From an archaeon (GTDB lineage Archaea; Asgardarchaeota; Thorarchaeia; Thorarchaeales; Thorarchaeaceae): a stretch of 64,000 nucleotides of DNA. The stretch lies in contig JAJRWI010000015.1 in the NCBI GenBank assembly GCA_024276825.1, forward strand, positions 1 through 64,000, in the 5' to 3' direction. The notes beneath the pieces are model-generated. The model did no database searches, had not been told where the DNA came from, and saw nothing but the letters and a program-made list of their open reading frames with translations. Made by a program: the position numbers and the translations under genes. This document shows, in pieces, positions 52,011 through 60,169 of the stretch (positions are counted from its first letter, which is position 1; each line of letters begins with the position of its first letter).

Positions 52011-53086
52011 AGGGCTCCGCTCTCATGATGAATTCTGCAAGTGCCTTCATGGCCGACCATACATGGGCCATATGGGTCTTCGGGAGTGCATCGTTTTCCA
52101 AAGAGCTTGCACTCTTTGGGTTCTATCATTCCCAAAATGACCTCATGGCATCTACAGCCCGGCAGAATGTCAATCGACTCGATTGGGGAAAAGTCGTATC
52201 TTTCGCGTGCATCATGTCTTGCGAACTCATCACGAATGTAGTATCCTGATTTCTTGATGACTCCGAGACCTCGCCATGGTGCGTCATCAATATAGAATGC
52301 GTGCCTGAGCATCTTCTGTGCCACAAGGTTGCCCTCTGGCTTGACTACACGGGTATACTCGTTCTCAGAAGTCGCCCTGCCATCATTAATCTGGTTAAGG
52401 ATCATTCTAATTGCCTCTAGTACATCAAGAGGCTCAAACCCTGCGGCCACACAGGGCACCCTGTGTTTTTCCGCAAAGGGCCTGAATGCGTTTGTTCCAA
52501 TGATTGTGCTCACATGCCCTGGTGTAATAAAGCCATCAACATTGAACCCTTCAAGGCTGACGAGTATCTCCATTGCTGGGGGAATTACCTTAAGAGATGT
52601 GAGAATGGAGAAGTTATCAGGAGGCCCCCTCAGAATCTCAACAGCCATTGTGGGTGCAGTGGTCTCGAAACCAGCACCGATGAAGATCACATCCTTTTCA
52701 GGGTTCGCCTTTGCAATCTCGACTGCCTCATTTACGCCGTAAACTACTCTAACATCAGCGCCACGCATCCGCTCTTTCACTAGGGAAGAGGAAGTGGATG
52801 GGACTTGAATCATGTCTCCAAATGATGTAATAATGTGTCCCATTCGTGCCAACTCAATTGCCATATCAACGTCCTCAGCGGCACATACACAGACGGGACA
52901 TCCTGGACCAGCCACAAGTTTGATGTTATTTGGCAGAATCGAGCGTAATCCATGCCTTGTGATTGTGTCTTCATGAGTACCACATACATGAACAATTCGA
53001 ATGTTCTTCCCTTCACTCAATTGTTCAATTTCCTGAGCAATGGCCTTGGCATATTTAGAATCTCGGAAAGGACGAGTGTCAATCAT
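52007..53086 (-). CDS. hypD: Hydrogenase maturation protein HypD
   Basis: The 359-residue protein has the three HypD signatures: VCGTHEDTI, AGPGCPVCVC and FITPGHVSTIIG. A C-terminal cysteine-rich cluster region follows (GCRCHEVILG, CKLFGKRCTPEDPYGPCMVGHEGTC). HypD, with HypC, assembles the Fe(CN)2CO group of [NiFe]-hydrogenases. Other hyp genes are not in the window. It implies a hydrogenase elsewhere in the genome, in keeping with HdrA. Confidence 0.95.
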   Translation of the reverse strand: MIDTRPFRDSKYAKAIAQEIEQLSEGKNIRIVHVCGTHEDTITRHGLRSILPNNIKLVAGPGCPVCVCAAEDVDMAIELARMGHIITSFGDMIQVPSTSSSLVKERMRGADVRVVYGVNEAVEIAKANPEKDVIFIGAGFETTAPTMAVEILRGPPDNFSILTSLKVIPPAMEILVSLEGFNVDGFITPGHVSTIIGTNAFRPFAEKHRVPCVAAGFEPLDVLEAIRMILNQINDGRATSENEYTRVVKPEGNLVAQKMLRHAFYIDDAPWRGLGVIKKSGYYIRDEFARHDARERYDFSPIESIDILPGCRCHEVILGMIEPKECKLFGKRCTPEDPYGPCMVGHEGTCRIHHESGAL

Positions 53087-53154
53087 AATGAATCAGACCA
53101 TCAATGCAATGATTATTCTGCATAAAAGAAGTAGGCTATGGCAAGGCAATCAGA

Positions 53155-53472
53155 TCAATGAGTTTGAAGAGTGACGAACTCATCAATTATGACCATTGCC
53201 TCGCCAAGTGATATTGACAGTAGACTGGCCAATTGTTTTGGCGTTATAGAAGGATTATTGTTCAGAATATTGTTCCATGCGTATCCTGCAATATTGGGAT
53301 ACAGTGGATTTCTCTTGACAGTTTCCACCAGAATCTCCCAGAAGTATGTACGTTTTAGCTCAGCAATATTAGTATCCAGCATTGGTAATGGAACACTTCC
53401 ACTGCTCACAATTTCAGGAGGTTGAATTGGAGAATCATCATCACTGAGATCAGATAGCCTTGCCTGTTTCAC
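53155..53472 (-). CDS. Hypothetical protein with helix-turn-helix-like C-terminus (105 aa)
   Basis: The C-terminal 30 residues (PSITPKQLASLLSISLGEAMVII) could form a helix-turn-helix; the middle is helical (WEILVETVKRNPLY, AGYAWNNILN). The N-terminus is disordered. Together these suggest a small regulator, but no family is recognised. It follows hypD's upstream region and precedes a 218-bp gap. Confidence 0.55.
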   Translation of the reverse strand: MKQARLSDLSDDDSPIQPPEIVSSGSVPLPMLDTNIAELKRTYFWEILVETVKRNPLYPNIAGYAWNNILNNNPSITPKQLASLLSISLGEAMVIIDEFVTLQTH

Positions 53473-53522
53473 TTAGACGTCCCTTCCCGGCGTTATACGA
53501 GTCTGGGCTAAGACTCGAAGTA

Positions 53523-53543
53523 ATAATGGAACTATCCCATTAT
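53523..53543. promoter_or_regulatory. Inverted repeat in the divergent gap
   Basis: ATAATGG and CCATTAT (7-bp arms, 7-base spacer) lie between the divergent gene at 53472 and the DUF211 gene at 53691. The gap also carries a TATA-like aatatttaac at 53631-53640. The dyad may be an operator. Confidence 0.35.
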
Positions 53544-53690
53544 AAGCATTGAGGCGTTCTGTTATGCATTTTAGTTAGAATAGATGATGATTTGATTAAA
53601 TAAGTAGCAGCGATGAAAAGGACTACGTAGGAATATTTAACAGTCTATTATGATGAGGACTACAAGAAATAGACCACTAAGGTCAATAAT

Positions 53691-54005
53691 ATGGGGTTTG
53701 GAATCAAAGTGCCTGAAGGAATAAGGCGCCTAGTACTAGATGTTTTGAAACCACACGAACCGTTGTTAACGGATTTAGCGTTAATGGTGTCTCGTGATAA
53801 AAATGTGAGTGGAGTGAACATCAGCCTGAAAGAGGTTGATCAGAACACAGAGTCTATCACCATCACACTTGAGGGTGATAATCTGGACTATATGGCAATC
53901 AAAGAGATTCTTGAGCAGGCGGGTGCAGTCATCCACTCAATAGATCAGGTTGTAGCAGGTCGAAGATTCGTTGAGGAAGTGAATTTGCAACCAGAGAATA
54001 GTTAG
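53691..54005 (+). CDS. DUF211 family protein
   Basis: The 104-residue ferredoxin-like alpha/beta protein has GIRRLVLDVLKPHEPLLTDLA at the N-terminus, ESITITLEGDNLDYMAIKEIL in the middle and GAVIHSIDQVVAGRRFV at the end, as in the archaeal DUF211 family. Members are metal-binding proteins of unknown role. Its stop almost abuts the convergent gene. Confidence 0.85.
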   Translation: MGFGIKVPEGIRRLVLDVLKPHEPLLTDLALMVSRDKNVSGVNISLKEVDQNTESITITLEGDNLDYMAIKEILEQAGAVIHSIDQVVAGRRFVEEVNLQPENS

Positions 54006-54006
54006 T

Positions 54007-54663
54007 TCATGGCGACTTGCCATGTATCTCTGAGAGCAATTTTTCACTCTCCTCCTCTATTTTACGCTGAACTAGATTAAACAGTTCCTGCTCGAAGGCA
54101 GAGGGAAGAATTTTTACAACATTAATGAGTTGATCAACAATTTTCTCAGTCAGAGCATCAGCCGCTTTGAAAACGCCCTTTACAATGCTTCTGACAATTT
54201 CTTCACCCACACTATTACGAACAACTGAATTGATCACAGAAGTGATTGTTCCCTGCGGGTCTAAGAAGAAGGGCAGATGATTCTTGTCCCGGAGTACTGC
54301 AAAACCCAGTTTTTCAGCAATACACTCAGTATACCATTCAAGACTGGACTCTTTCAGCAACAGCTTGTTTGCAAACTCGGTCTTTGTGAGGGGGTTTGGA
54401 TAACTCCATGCATGCCGAATTACCATGTACAAGGCGGCACCGAAGAACGGCTCTGACTCGCGAGGGAGACCTTCCTGAAACACATATCTGCGTATGAGAT
54501 CAAGAGCAAGAAACTCATACCTTTCGTCCACATTATATTCTGCAAAGAATTCATGAGCATCTCTCACTGTATTCACGATAATGTGGGGACTCGCACCAAT
54601 GTCAATACCCTCGCTATGATACAAATCACGCATATCTCCATGCATTATTAGTTGATAACTCAT
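54007..54663 (-). CDS. Helical protein, possibly a lone cyclin-like fold
   Basis: The 218-residue product has a helical central region (RYEFLALDLIRRYVF, GAALYMVIRHAWSYP, LTKTEFANKLLLKESSLEWYTECI) that loosely resembles one TFB/cyclin repeat. A C-terminal helical tail (EKIVDQLINVVKILP, EEESEKLLSEIHG) follows. There is no zinc ribbon. The similarity is by pattern only; it could be unrelated. Confidence 0.5.
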   Translation of the reverse strand: MSYQLIMHGDMRDLYHSEGIDIGASPHIIVNTVRDAHEFFAEYNVDERYEFLALDLIRRYVFQEGLPRESEPFFGAALYMVIRHAWSYPNPLTKTEFANKLLLKESSLEWYTECIAEKLGFAVLRDKNHLPFFLDPQGTITSVINSVVRNSVGEEIVRSIVKGVFKAADALTEKIVDQLINVVKILPSAFEQELFNLVQRKIEEESEKLLSEIHGKSP

Positions 54664-54723
54664 GATTAAAGCTTAATATTTCTGTTGCATAGAATAGCAG
54701 TGGGGCGCGTTAAGAAACTCCAG

Positions 54724-55302
54724 TCATTTTTCCTTGTATGTCTTCTCAAGAGTCCAACGAACACGTCTCTGAATATCTTTAAGGCGCTCCTCACTTCCAT
54801 AGTTCTTTATCACGAGTTTCTTCAATATTCCATCTTCTGCAATCACTTCAAAATCAAAGGCGTCATTCCATTCAATCTCGCCATTCTCCACCCTGTGCCT
54901 GTCCTCTTGTTGATATCCGCCCAATGTGCGTTCGGTCAGAAATCTGGCAAAGGCACCGAGTTTGATGTCATATACAGCATGGTCAGCAGGGATTATTGTG
55001 ATTGTGCGTTCATCCACTATCATTGTTGCAAGATTTAGATTGCGTTGCTTGTTCATCAGGACAATCTCATATGGGAATGTACGCTCGGGCGGTTTGGTCA
55101 TGGAAGCTTGTGGTGCGGATGAGGATGTAGGAGGTTCAGCTTTAAGGCCAACATCAGCAGTCGAAAAGCTGCTTTTGCTAATCATCGAGTCAATCAGTTG
55201 CAAGTATTCCTCTAATTTGGCAGTCATGCTTGTTACCTTGTCAATATACTCCACAATGCCTTTCTTCAGGGCCAGGAGGTTCTTGATGGTTTCATCATCC
55301 AT
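54724..55302 (-). CDS. Hypothetical coiled-coil protein (192 aa)
   Basis: Starting at MDDETIKNLLALKKGIVEYI (55302), the first 50 residues form a coiled coil. A Ser/Pro-rich linker (PTSSSAPQASMTKPPER) and a beta-rich domain (FPYEIVLMNKQRNLNLATM, IIPADHAVYDIKLGAF) follow. No known motif. It precedes the gene at 54007 on the same strand; co-transcription is possible. Confidence 0.65.
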   Translation of the reverse strand: MDDETIKNLLALKKGIVEYIDKVTSMTAKLEEYLQLIDSMISKSSFSTADVGLKAEPPTSSSAPQASMTKPPERTFPYEIVLMNKQRNLNLATMIVDERTITIIPADHAVYDIKLGAFARFLTERTLGGYQQEDRHRVENGEIEWNDAFDFEVIAEDGILKKLVIKNYGSEERLKDIQRRVRWTLEKTYKEK

Positions 55303-55395
55303 GGTCAGCACCAACTCTGCAGTGCAATTCTTTCACACTATAACATATGATATCTTGTGTTATTGAATTCATGCATTACGTATTTCAAGAAAGAA

Positions 55396-55617
55396 TCATT
55401 CTTCTGCATGGACCGAGATGGCAAAATCCGGGCATTCTAGCTCGCACAGGCGACAGAGCTTGCATGCATCCAAATCTACAACCTCGGGCAGGAAGAAGCC
55501 TCTATTATCAACATGTTCAGAAACCTTGAGGACATTCTGAGGACACACATGAATGCAAATGTGGCATCCTTTACAGAGTTTGGCATCTATGATTATCGTT
55601 GATGCTTTCCTTGCCAT
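55396..55617 (-). CDS. 2[4Fe-4S] ferredoxin (KorD/VorD-like)
   Basis: The 73-residue protein has two complete clusters (CKGCHICIHVCP and CKLCRLCELECP) and the N-terminal beta strand STIIIDAKL found in delta subunits of 2-oxoacid:ferredoxin oxidoreductases. It stands alone here, so it may be a general electron carrier. Confidence 0.88.
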   Translation of the reverse strand: MARKASTIIIDAKLCKGCHICIHVCPQNVLKVSEHVDNRGFFLPEVVDLDACKLCRLCELECPDFAISVHAEE

Positions 55618-55736
55618 TTATTGTTCCTCATGTCGAGCCTGAGCTATTAGTGATATAACAATTCTCATAGGTCAATTTTTGAGTGATGATTATATATTGC
55701 AAGTCAGTATTTGAGATATAATAAGGTGATTATTGC

Positions 55737-56453
55737 TTGAGGTCTTTCCTTGTGTTTGCCTGCCCAAAGTGCAAGAACTTTACGAATGCGCCTGTTGGAC
55801 AGAAGAGAAGACGTTGCAGCTATTGTGGTCATATAATTGATATCTCAAGGGCGCAATGTGCTCATTTTGACAGTCCAGAGGCTGCACAACATGCAGTAAA
55901 GGAGTTCAATGCCTCCCGGGGCGGTGACGAGTTTCAGAGGGCAGTAGAGCGCTCAAGAGAAAAGATACGATCATTGGTGCCACGAGAAAGAGTTTCAGGA
56001 GCGGGTCTGGTTGAAGAGGGCACTCGAACCCTACAGACTGGGAAGAGAAGGGTGTTGTTGAATCTTCTCGAACAGTCAGCCAGTCAGAAACCGTGTTCAT
56101 TGGATGAGTTTGCAGAGTTGTGCAGAAGACACAATCTGGACTGGTCATGGGTGGAGGAGCAATTGATCAAGTTGTCCAATCAAGGAGTGATTATATTTCC
56201 GAGGCCCTGGTCAATTCGGATTGTTCAGACTCAGAGTCATTCAAAAGCCAAGAAGTCAGCGTCAGCAGACATCACAGGAGAGGTGCGTCATTTTCTCCAT
56301 GAACATGGGGGTTCAGCAAAGGTTAGTGATATCATCAGTCATTTCAGTGACAGAGGGATTGCCGAGTCCTTGGTTGATAAGGCCCTAGACAAGATGATGC
56401 GCTCTGGCGAGATATATCAACCTAGTGCGAGTGAGGTCAAGCTGATAGATTAG
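55737..56453 (+). CDS. Zinc-ribbon plus winged-helix protein
   Basis: TTG start. The N-terminal zinc ribbon is FACPKCKNF...RRCSYCGHIID (about residues 7-35), followed by a basic region. Two winged-helix-like segments follow: residues 105-155 (RVLLNLLEQSA, VEEQLIKLSNQGVI) and 185-238 (VRHFLHEHGGSAKVSDIISHF, VDKALDKMMRSGEIYQP). The layout is that of an archaeal nucleic acid-binding protein. It lies 28 bp before the next gene; the two may form an operon. Confidence 0.72.
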   Translation: MRSFLVFACPKCKNFTNAPVGQKRRRCSYCGHIIDISRAQCAHFDSPEAAQHAVKEFNASRGGDEFQRAVERSREKIRSLVPRERVSGAGLVEEGTRTLQTGKRRVLLNLLEQSASQKPCSLDEFAELCRRHNLDWSWVEEQLIKLSNQGVIIFPRPWSIRIVQTQSHSKAKKSASADITGEVRHFLHEHGGSAKVSDIISHFSDRGIAESLVDKALDKMMRSGEIYQPSASEVKLID

Positions 56454-56481
56454 TTCAATAGGCTTTGAATCATGATAATAG

Positions 56482-56880
56482 ATGAGAATTATGCCCATTG
56501 TTGAACTGGTCGCAAAGAAGGCCCTTGAGAGGAATCCAAGCCTAGGGATTAGTGTGATTGACATGATAGTACTCCTATGGCTCTATACCAATCCATACTC
56601 CAGCCATAGGAGACAGATCAGCAGCATGAAAAATGTTCTAAAGATGACAGAGAGCTTGCAGGGTGCAGCTGGTACTGTAGAGATCACCGATGAGGAGCTG
56701 ACACAGATTGTCCTCTCAAGTCTCACAAGATTGAAAGAAATGGGTCTTGTGTATCTTCAGTCAGCAGGCATACATTTCATAAAGGGAACACTCACACAGA
56801 AAGGGATAGATCTCATTGAGGAGTCCATCCAGACACCAGTACTAAGGAGGGTGACCTCAGAGTTTGGTAACAACCCATGA
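56482..56880 (+). CDS. Winged-helix-like hypothetical protein (132 aa)
   Basis: The helical N-terminal part (LGISVIDMIVLLWLYTNPY) and LTQIVLSSLTRLKEMGLVYL, TLTQKGIDLIEESI resemble a PadR- or MarR-type winged helix. A regulator role is possible. The gene follows the zinc-ribbon gene and precedes the ribosomal operon leader. Confidence 0.55.
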   Translation: MRIMPIVELVAKKALERNPSLGISVIDMIVLLWLYTNPYSSHRRQISSMKNVLKMTESLQGAAGTVEITDEELTQIVLSSLTRLKEMGLVYLQSAGIHFIKGTLTQKGIDLIEESIQTPVLRRVTSEFGNNP

Positions 56881-56931
56881 GATAGAATTTCTGTTGAAAA
56901 GGTATTGAAGCGAATGTTTAAATGTAAAATG

Positions 56932-57040
56932 TTTCCGAAAAGCCAAGTCGCTCTCTGATGACGACTGTTTCAGAACAGAAGGAAGCAGTGCAAGCCTCTG
57001 GTTCTGCTCGCGAGAACGGCTTGTAAACGTGTGCCGGAAA
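56932..57040 (+). ncRNA. Structured RNA or leader candidate upstream of the ribosomal operon
   Basis: This stretch folds by eye. TTTCCG (56932-56937) pairs with CGGAAA (57035-57040) and encloses two hairpins. One is AGTCG/CGACT (56946-56966). The other is CAAGCC/GGCTTG (56991-57023) with an inner GTTCT/AGAAC stem across a TCTG bulge and a gctcgcg loop. It has higher G+C than surrounding gaps and no reading frame. A TATA-like tttaaatg lies at 56917-56924, only 8 bases upstream of the closing stem, so the transcript start may exclude that stem. It could be a leader controlling the operon or an independent small RNA. Confidence 0.4.
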
Positions 57041-57082
57041 TGTTCTGAAGTGGTCGATTAGGGCGCCAAAAGGACTGACACC

Positions 57083-57103
57083 TTACGCATAAGTAGTGCG
57101 TAG
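57083..57103 (+). promoter_or_regulatory. Hairpin in the L22 leader
   Basis: TACGCA and TGCGTA form a perfect 6-bp stem with a 7-base loop, ending 34 bases before the L22 ATG at 57138. A ribosome-binding sequence (gaggtgagg) follows. It may regulate translation of the operon's first gene. Confidence 0.4.
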
Positions 57104-57137
57104 TAATTGCACAGTCAAAACACCTGAGGTGAGGCAA

Positions 57138-57602
57138 ATGCCATCATATGGATATTCGATCATAGGCATCGATCCTGACAGAACAGCAGTAGCCAGTGGC
57201 AGGAATATGCGATGTTCCCCAAAGCATAGCAGAGAGATATGTAATACTATCAAGGGAATGATGCTTGACAAGGCAATAGAGCTATTAGAGAGTGTGATCG
57301 AGCAAAAAGCTTGGATTCCTTATAGACGACATAAGAAGAAGAGGGGTCATCATTCAGGAATGAAGAAGTGGATGGCAGGAGGTCACCCTGTAAAGGCGTC
57401 CAAATACATTCTCAAGGTGCTCAAGAATGCGGAAGCCAATGCTGATGACAAAGGACTTGATATCGATAGACTAAGAGTGTTTCATGCAGCTGCACATAAA
57501 GGCAGAACATACAAGGCGTACATTGAGAGAGCATTTGGAAGAAGCACTCCATATTTTGAGATTACCACTCATGTTGAAATTGTATTGGAAGAGGTGGGCT
57601 AG
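57138..57602 (+). CDS. rpl22: Ribosomal protein L22
   Basis: The start MPSYGYSIIGIDPDRTAV at 57138 follows gaggtgagg; an upstream ATG at 57096 overlaps the leader hairpin. The 154-residue protein has the archaeal L22 segment HSREICNTIKGM, KKRGHHSGMKKWMAGG and YKAYIERAFGRSTPYF. It is the first gene of this operon; S19 does not precede it here. Confidence 0.95.
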   Translation: MPSYGYSIIGIDPDRTAVASGRNMRCSPKHSREICNTIKGMMLDKAIELLESVIEQKAWIPYRRHKKKRGHHSGMKKWMAGGHPVKASKYILKVLKNAEANADDKGLDIDRLRVFHAAAHKGRTYKAYIERAFGRSTPYFEITTHVEIVLEEVG

Positions 57603-58484
57603 TTGTCTGCTGTTAAATACTTCATAGATATGAACTCCAGGAAGCTCCGAGTAGATGAGTATCTCGCACGAGAACTCAACTCTGCTGGTTATGGTGGAGT
57701 CGACATTCGAAAGATCTCGATGAAGACAGAAGTGATAATCTATGCTTCTAGACCTGGTGTTGTCATTGGAAGGCGAGGGGCAAAGATCAGGGAGTTGACA
57801 GACACTCTTGAAAACGAGTTTGGCATAGAGAAGCCACAGATTGAAGTCAGTGAGATCGAGTCGCCATGGCTAAATGCTCAGGTAATGGCTTCAAGACTGG
57901 CCAGACAGCTTGAGAGGGGTGTCAGATTCAGAAGGATGGCATATTGGATACTGAGAAGAGTAATGCGTGCAGGAGCAATCGGTTGTGAGATCATTATTAG
58001 TGGAAAACTATCAAGCAGAAGAGCACGTTATCAGAAGTTTAGGCAGGGCACTATTGCCAAGACTGGTGAACCATCCGACCTTTATGTCGACGAGGCTTAC
58101 GACATTGCCATTTTGAAACCAGGAGTGATTGGAATTAAAGTCAGGATAATGAAGCCTGATGCGAAACTTCCGGGGATTATAAATGTGAAAGTACCAAAGG
58201 TGCGTAAGGCCACCGAACTAACTCGTAAACCAGAAGTCATTGAGGAGGTGCCTGAGGGGGCAGAGGCCATTGAGGAGGTGCCTGAGGGAATAGCTGACAT
58301 TGAAGAGCTTCGTGAGCTTGAGGAGCTTGATGGCTTAGAACTACTAGATGAAACAGAGGTGGAGCCAGAAGAACCACCCGCAGAAGAGAAGCCTCCAGAA
58401 GAGGAGGAGGAGGCCGTGGACACATCTTCAGTGGATGATCTGAGCGAGTTGGACGAATTGGATAACCTTGACAAGGAGGAGTAA
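57603..58484 (+). CDS. rps3: Ribosomal protein S3 with a long acidic C-terminal tail
   Basis: TTG start immediately after the L22 stop. Residues 1 to about 210 are canonical archaeal S3: a KH domain with VVIGRRGAKIRELTD, then the S3 C-terminal domain through LPGIINVKVP. About 80 further residues are strongly acidic and contain a near repeat (EEVPEGAEAI followed by EEVPEGIADI). The tail is probably disordered. S3 sits at the mRNA entry of the small subunit. Confidence 0.95.
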   Translation: MSAVKYFIDMNSRKLRVDEYLARELNSAGYGGVDIRKISMKTEVIIYASRPGVVIGRRGAKIRELTDTLENEFGIEKPQIEVSEIESPWLNAQVMASRLARQLERGVRFRRMAYWILRRVMRAGAIGCEIIISGKLSSRRARYQKFRQGTIAKTGEPSDLYVDEAYDIAILKPGVIGIKVRIMKPDAKLPGIINVKVPKVRKATELTRKPEVIEEVPEGAEAIEEVPEGIADIEELRELEELDGLELLDETEVEPEEPPAEEKPPEEEEEAVDTSSVDDLSELDELDNLDKEE

Positions 58485-58486
58485 TT

Positions 58487-58699
58487 ATGGCTAGACTTAC
58501 TGCTAAAGACATTCGGAACCTCACCCCCACAGAGAGAGAGAAGAAGCTAGAGGAGCTCTATAACGAGCTATCCAGTGTCAGGATTCAATTGGCCACAGGT
58601 GGGGGTACTGAGAACCCATACAAGATTCGTTCAATCAAGAGGGCAATAGCCCGAATCTTAACAATTCAGAGAGAAGAAGAACTGGAGGCTTTGAAGTGA
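58487..58699 (+). CDS. rpl29: Ribosomal protein L29
   Basis: The 70-residue two-helix protein has MARLTAKDIRNLTPTERE and KIRSIKRAIARILTI, as in L29. It follows S3 by 2 bp and its stop overlaps the start of the RNase P gene (GTGA). Confidence 0.94.
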   Translation: MARLTAKDIRNLTPTEREKKLEELYNELSSVRIQLATGGGTENPYKIRSIKRAIARILTIQREEELEALK

Positions 58700-58980
58700 A
58701 CATTGAACCTATGAGTATTATCAATGCAGAATTAATAGGTCTTCACACTCATGTGGTTGCTTCCAGTGATCCGGGTCAAGTGTGTAATGAAGGCAAGATA
58801 ATAGATGAAACACGCGAGATGTTCTACATAAAACAGGACAGCAGAGTGATCAAAGTTCCAAAGAGTATTGCTGTGTTTGACTTCACTTTACCAGATGGCA
58901 CAATTGTGAGAGTGAATGGTAAGATACTGAGGGGACGGCCTGAAGAGAGACTGAAGAAGAGCCTGAGGAGGAGATGGTGA
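58696..58980 (+). CDS. rnp1: RNase P protein component 1 (Rpp29)
   Basis: The 94-residue protein starts at a GTG overlapping the L29 stop. The Sm-like fold motifs IINAELIGLHTHVV, GKIIDETREMFYI and PDGTIVRVNGKIL match archaeal Rpp29/Pop4, a subunit that assists tRNA 5' processing. Its place between L29 and S17 is standard in archaea. Confidence 0.93.
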   Translation: MNIEPMSIINAELIGLHTHVVASSDPGQVCNEGKIIDETREMFYIKQDSRVIKVPKSIAVFDFTLPDGTIVRVNGKILRGRPEERLKKSLRRRW

Positions 58981-58981
58981 G

Positions 58982-59344
58982 ATGGCCAAGGCAGGACAAA
59001 AAGTTCGAAACATTGGAATCCCAAATATTGAACCGCCAGAGAGAACATGTGATGATCCAAACTGTCCATTCCATGGAAGCCTACCTGTAAGAGGTAGAAT
59101 CATGGAGGGCATTATAACAAGCGTGAAGATGCACAAGACAATAACGTTTCAGATGGATTATCTGGCACTTATCAAGAAATACATGAGATATGAGAGAAGG
59201 CGTTCAAAGAAGCATGCACACCTTCCACCATGTCTGGATGCCAAACCAGGCGACACTGTGAGAGTTGTTGAGTGTAGACCATTAAGCAAGACCGTATCAT
59301 GCGTAGTAGTTTCGGTGACACCTGCAAAGATAGAGGAGGAGTGA
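58982..59344 (+). CDS. rps17: Ribosomal protein S17
   Basis: The 120-residue protein has RNIGIPNIEPPERTC at the N-terminus and the S17 core GIITSVKMHKTITFQMDYL and KPGDTVRVVECRPLSKT. Archaeal S17 carries a cysteine pair (CDDPNC) as here. One base separates it from the RNase P gene. Confidence 0.95.
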   Translation: MAKAGQKVRNIGIPNIEPPERTCDDPNCPFHGSLPVRGRIMEGIITSVKMHKTITFQMDYLALIKKYMRYERRRSKKHAHLPPCLDAKPGDTVRVVECRPLSKTVSCVVVSVTPAKIEEE

Positions 59345-59348
59345 AAGA

Positions 59349-59771
59349 ATGTCAAGAAAGGTCGGTCGAGGAATCAGAAAGTTCATTCCTAGAATTGCAC
59401 GAGGCCTCCCGATTGGAGCAAAGATCATCTGCGCAGACAACTCAGGAGCTCGTGAGTTGAGGATAATCACTGTTCTTGGCTATAAGGGTAAGCTTAGGAA
59501 GCTTGGTAAAGCAGGCATTGGAGACCGTGTCAATGTGTCTGTGACCAAGGGCAAGCAGGAGATGAGAAAGCAGGTGCTTCAAGCTGTGATTGTTCGTCAG
59601 AGGAAGCCCTACAGAAGACCAGATGGTACATGGATGCAGTTTGAGGATAATGCTGCCGTGTTGATCAAGCCAGGCGGTGAGCCACAAGGTTCTGAACTCA
59701 GAGGTCCCATGGCACGAGAGGTCACCCTGCGATGGCCAAGAGTGGCTGCCATTGCATCGAAAATTGTGTGA
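59349..59771 (+). CDS. rpl14: Ribosomal protein L14
   Basis: The 140-residue protein contains LPIGAKIICADNSGARELRII, GDRVNVSVTKGKQEMRKQVL and the DNAAVLIKPGGEPQGSELRGP segment typical of L14. It binds 23S rRNA near the factor-binding site. Confidence 0.96.
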   Translation: MSRKVGRGIRKFIPRIARGLPIGAKIICADNSGARELRIITVLGYKGKLRKLGKAGIGDRVNVSVTKGKQEMRKQVLQAVIVRQRKPYRRPDGTWMQFEDNAAVLIKPGGEPQGSELRGPMAREVTLRWPRVAAIASKIV

Positions 59772-59782
59772 GGTTGAGATAG

Positions 59783-60169
59783 ATGACAAAGAAACCGAGT
59801 CCAAAGTCCCCACGGAAGCAGCGAAGGCGGATTTACAAAGCCCCCCTTCATGCTAAGAGAAAGTTCCTCAGATGCAGATTGGATCAGTTCTTGCAGGAAG
59901 AGTATGGTCTACGTAATCTTCCTATAAAGAAGGGAGACCTTGTGAAAGTTATGAGAGGACAGTTTAGAGACACAGAAGGCAAAGTAGTAGGCGTGGACTA
60001 CAGCAAGGTTCGTGTCTATATTGACAGTGCGACCACAAACAAGGCCAATGGCACAGAGGTGCAAATACCAATCCATCCTTCCAATCTCATGATTGTCAAA
60101 TTAGAGCTGGACAATGAGAGAAAACAACTCATAGAGAGTAAAATGGTCCAGATTGCGGAGAGTGAGTAA
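59783..60169 (+). CDS. rpl24: Ribosomal protein L24
   Basis: The 128-residue protein has a basic N-terminus (PRKQRRRIYKAPLHAKRKFL), then the KOW motif (IKKGDLVKVMRGQFRDTEGKV) and IPIHPSNLMIVKLELD, as in archaeal L24/L26e. Eleven bp separate it from L14, and S4e follows directly. Confidence 0.96.
   Translation: MTKKPSPKSPRKQRRRIYKAPLHAKRKFLRCRLDQFLQEEYGLRNLPIKKGDLVKVMRGQFRDTEGKVVGVDYSKVRVYIDSATTNKANGTEVQIPIHPSNLMIVKLELDNERKQLIESKMVQIAESE

Noticed and set aside
56941..57050. C/D box small RNA based on tgatga near 56957
   Set aside because: A matching D box (ctga) and C'/D' pair at proper spacing were not found, and the nested stems fit a different kind of structured RNA.
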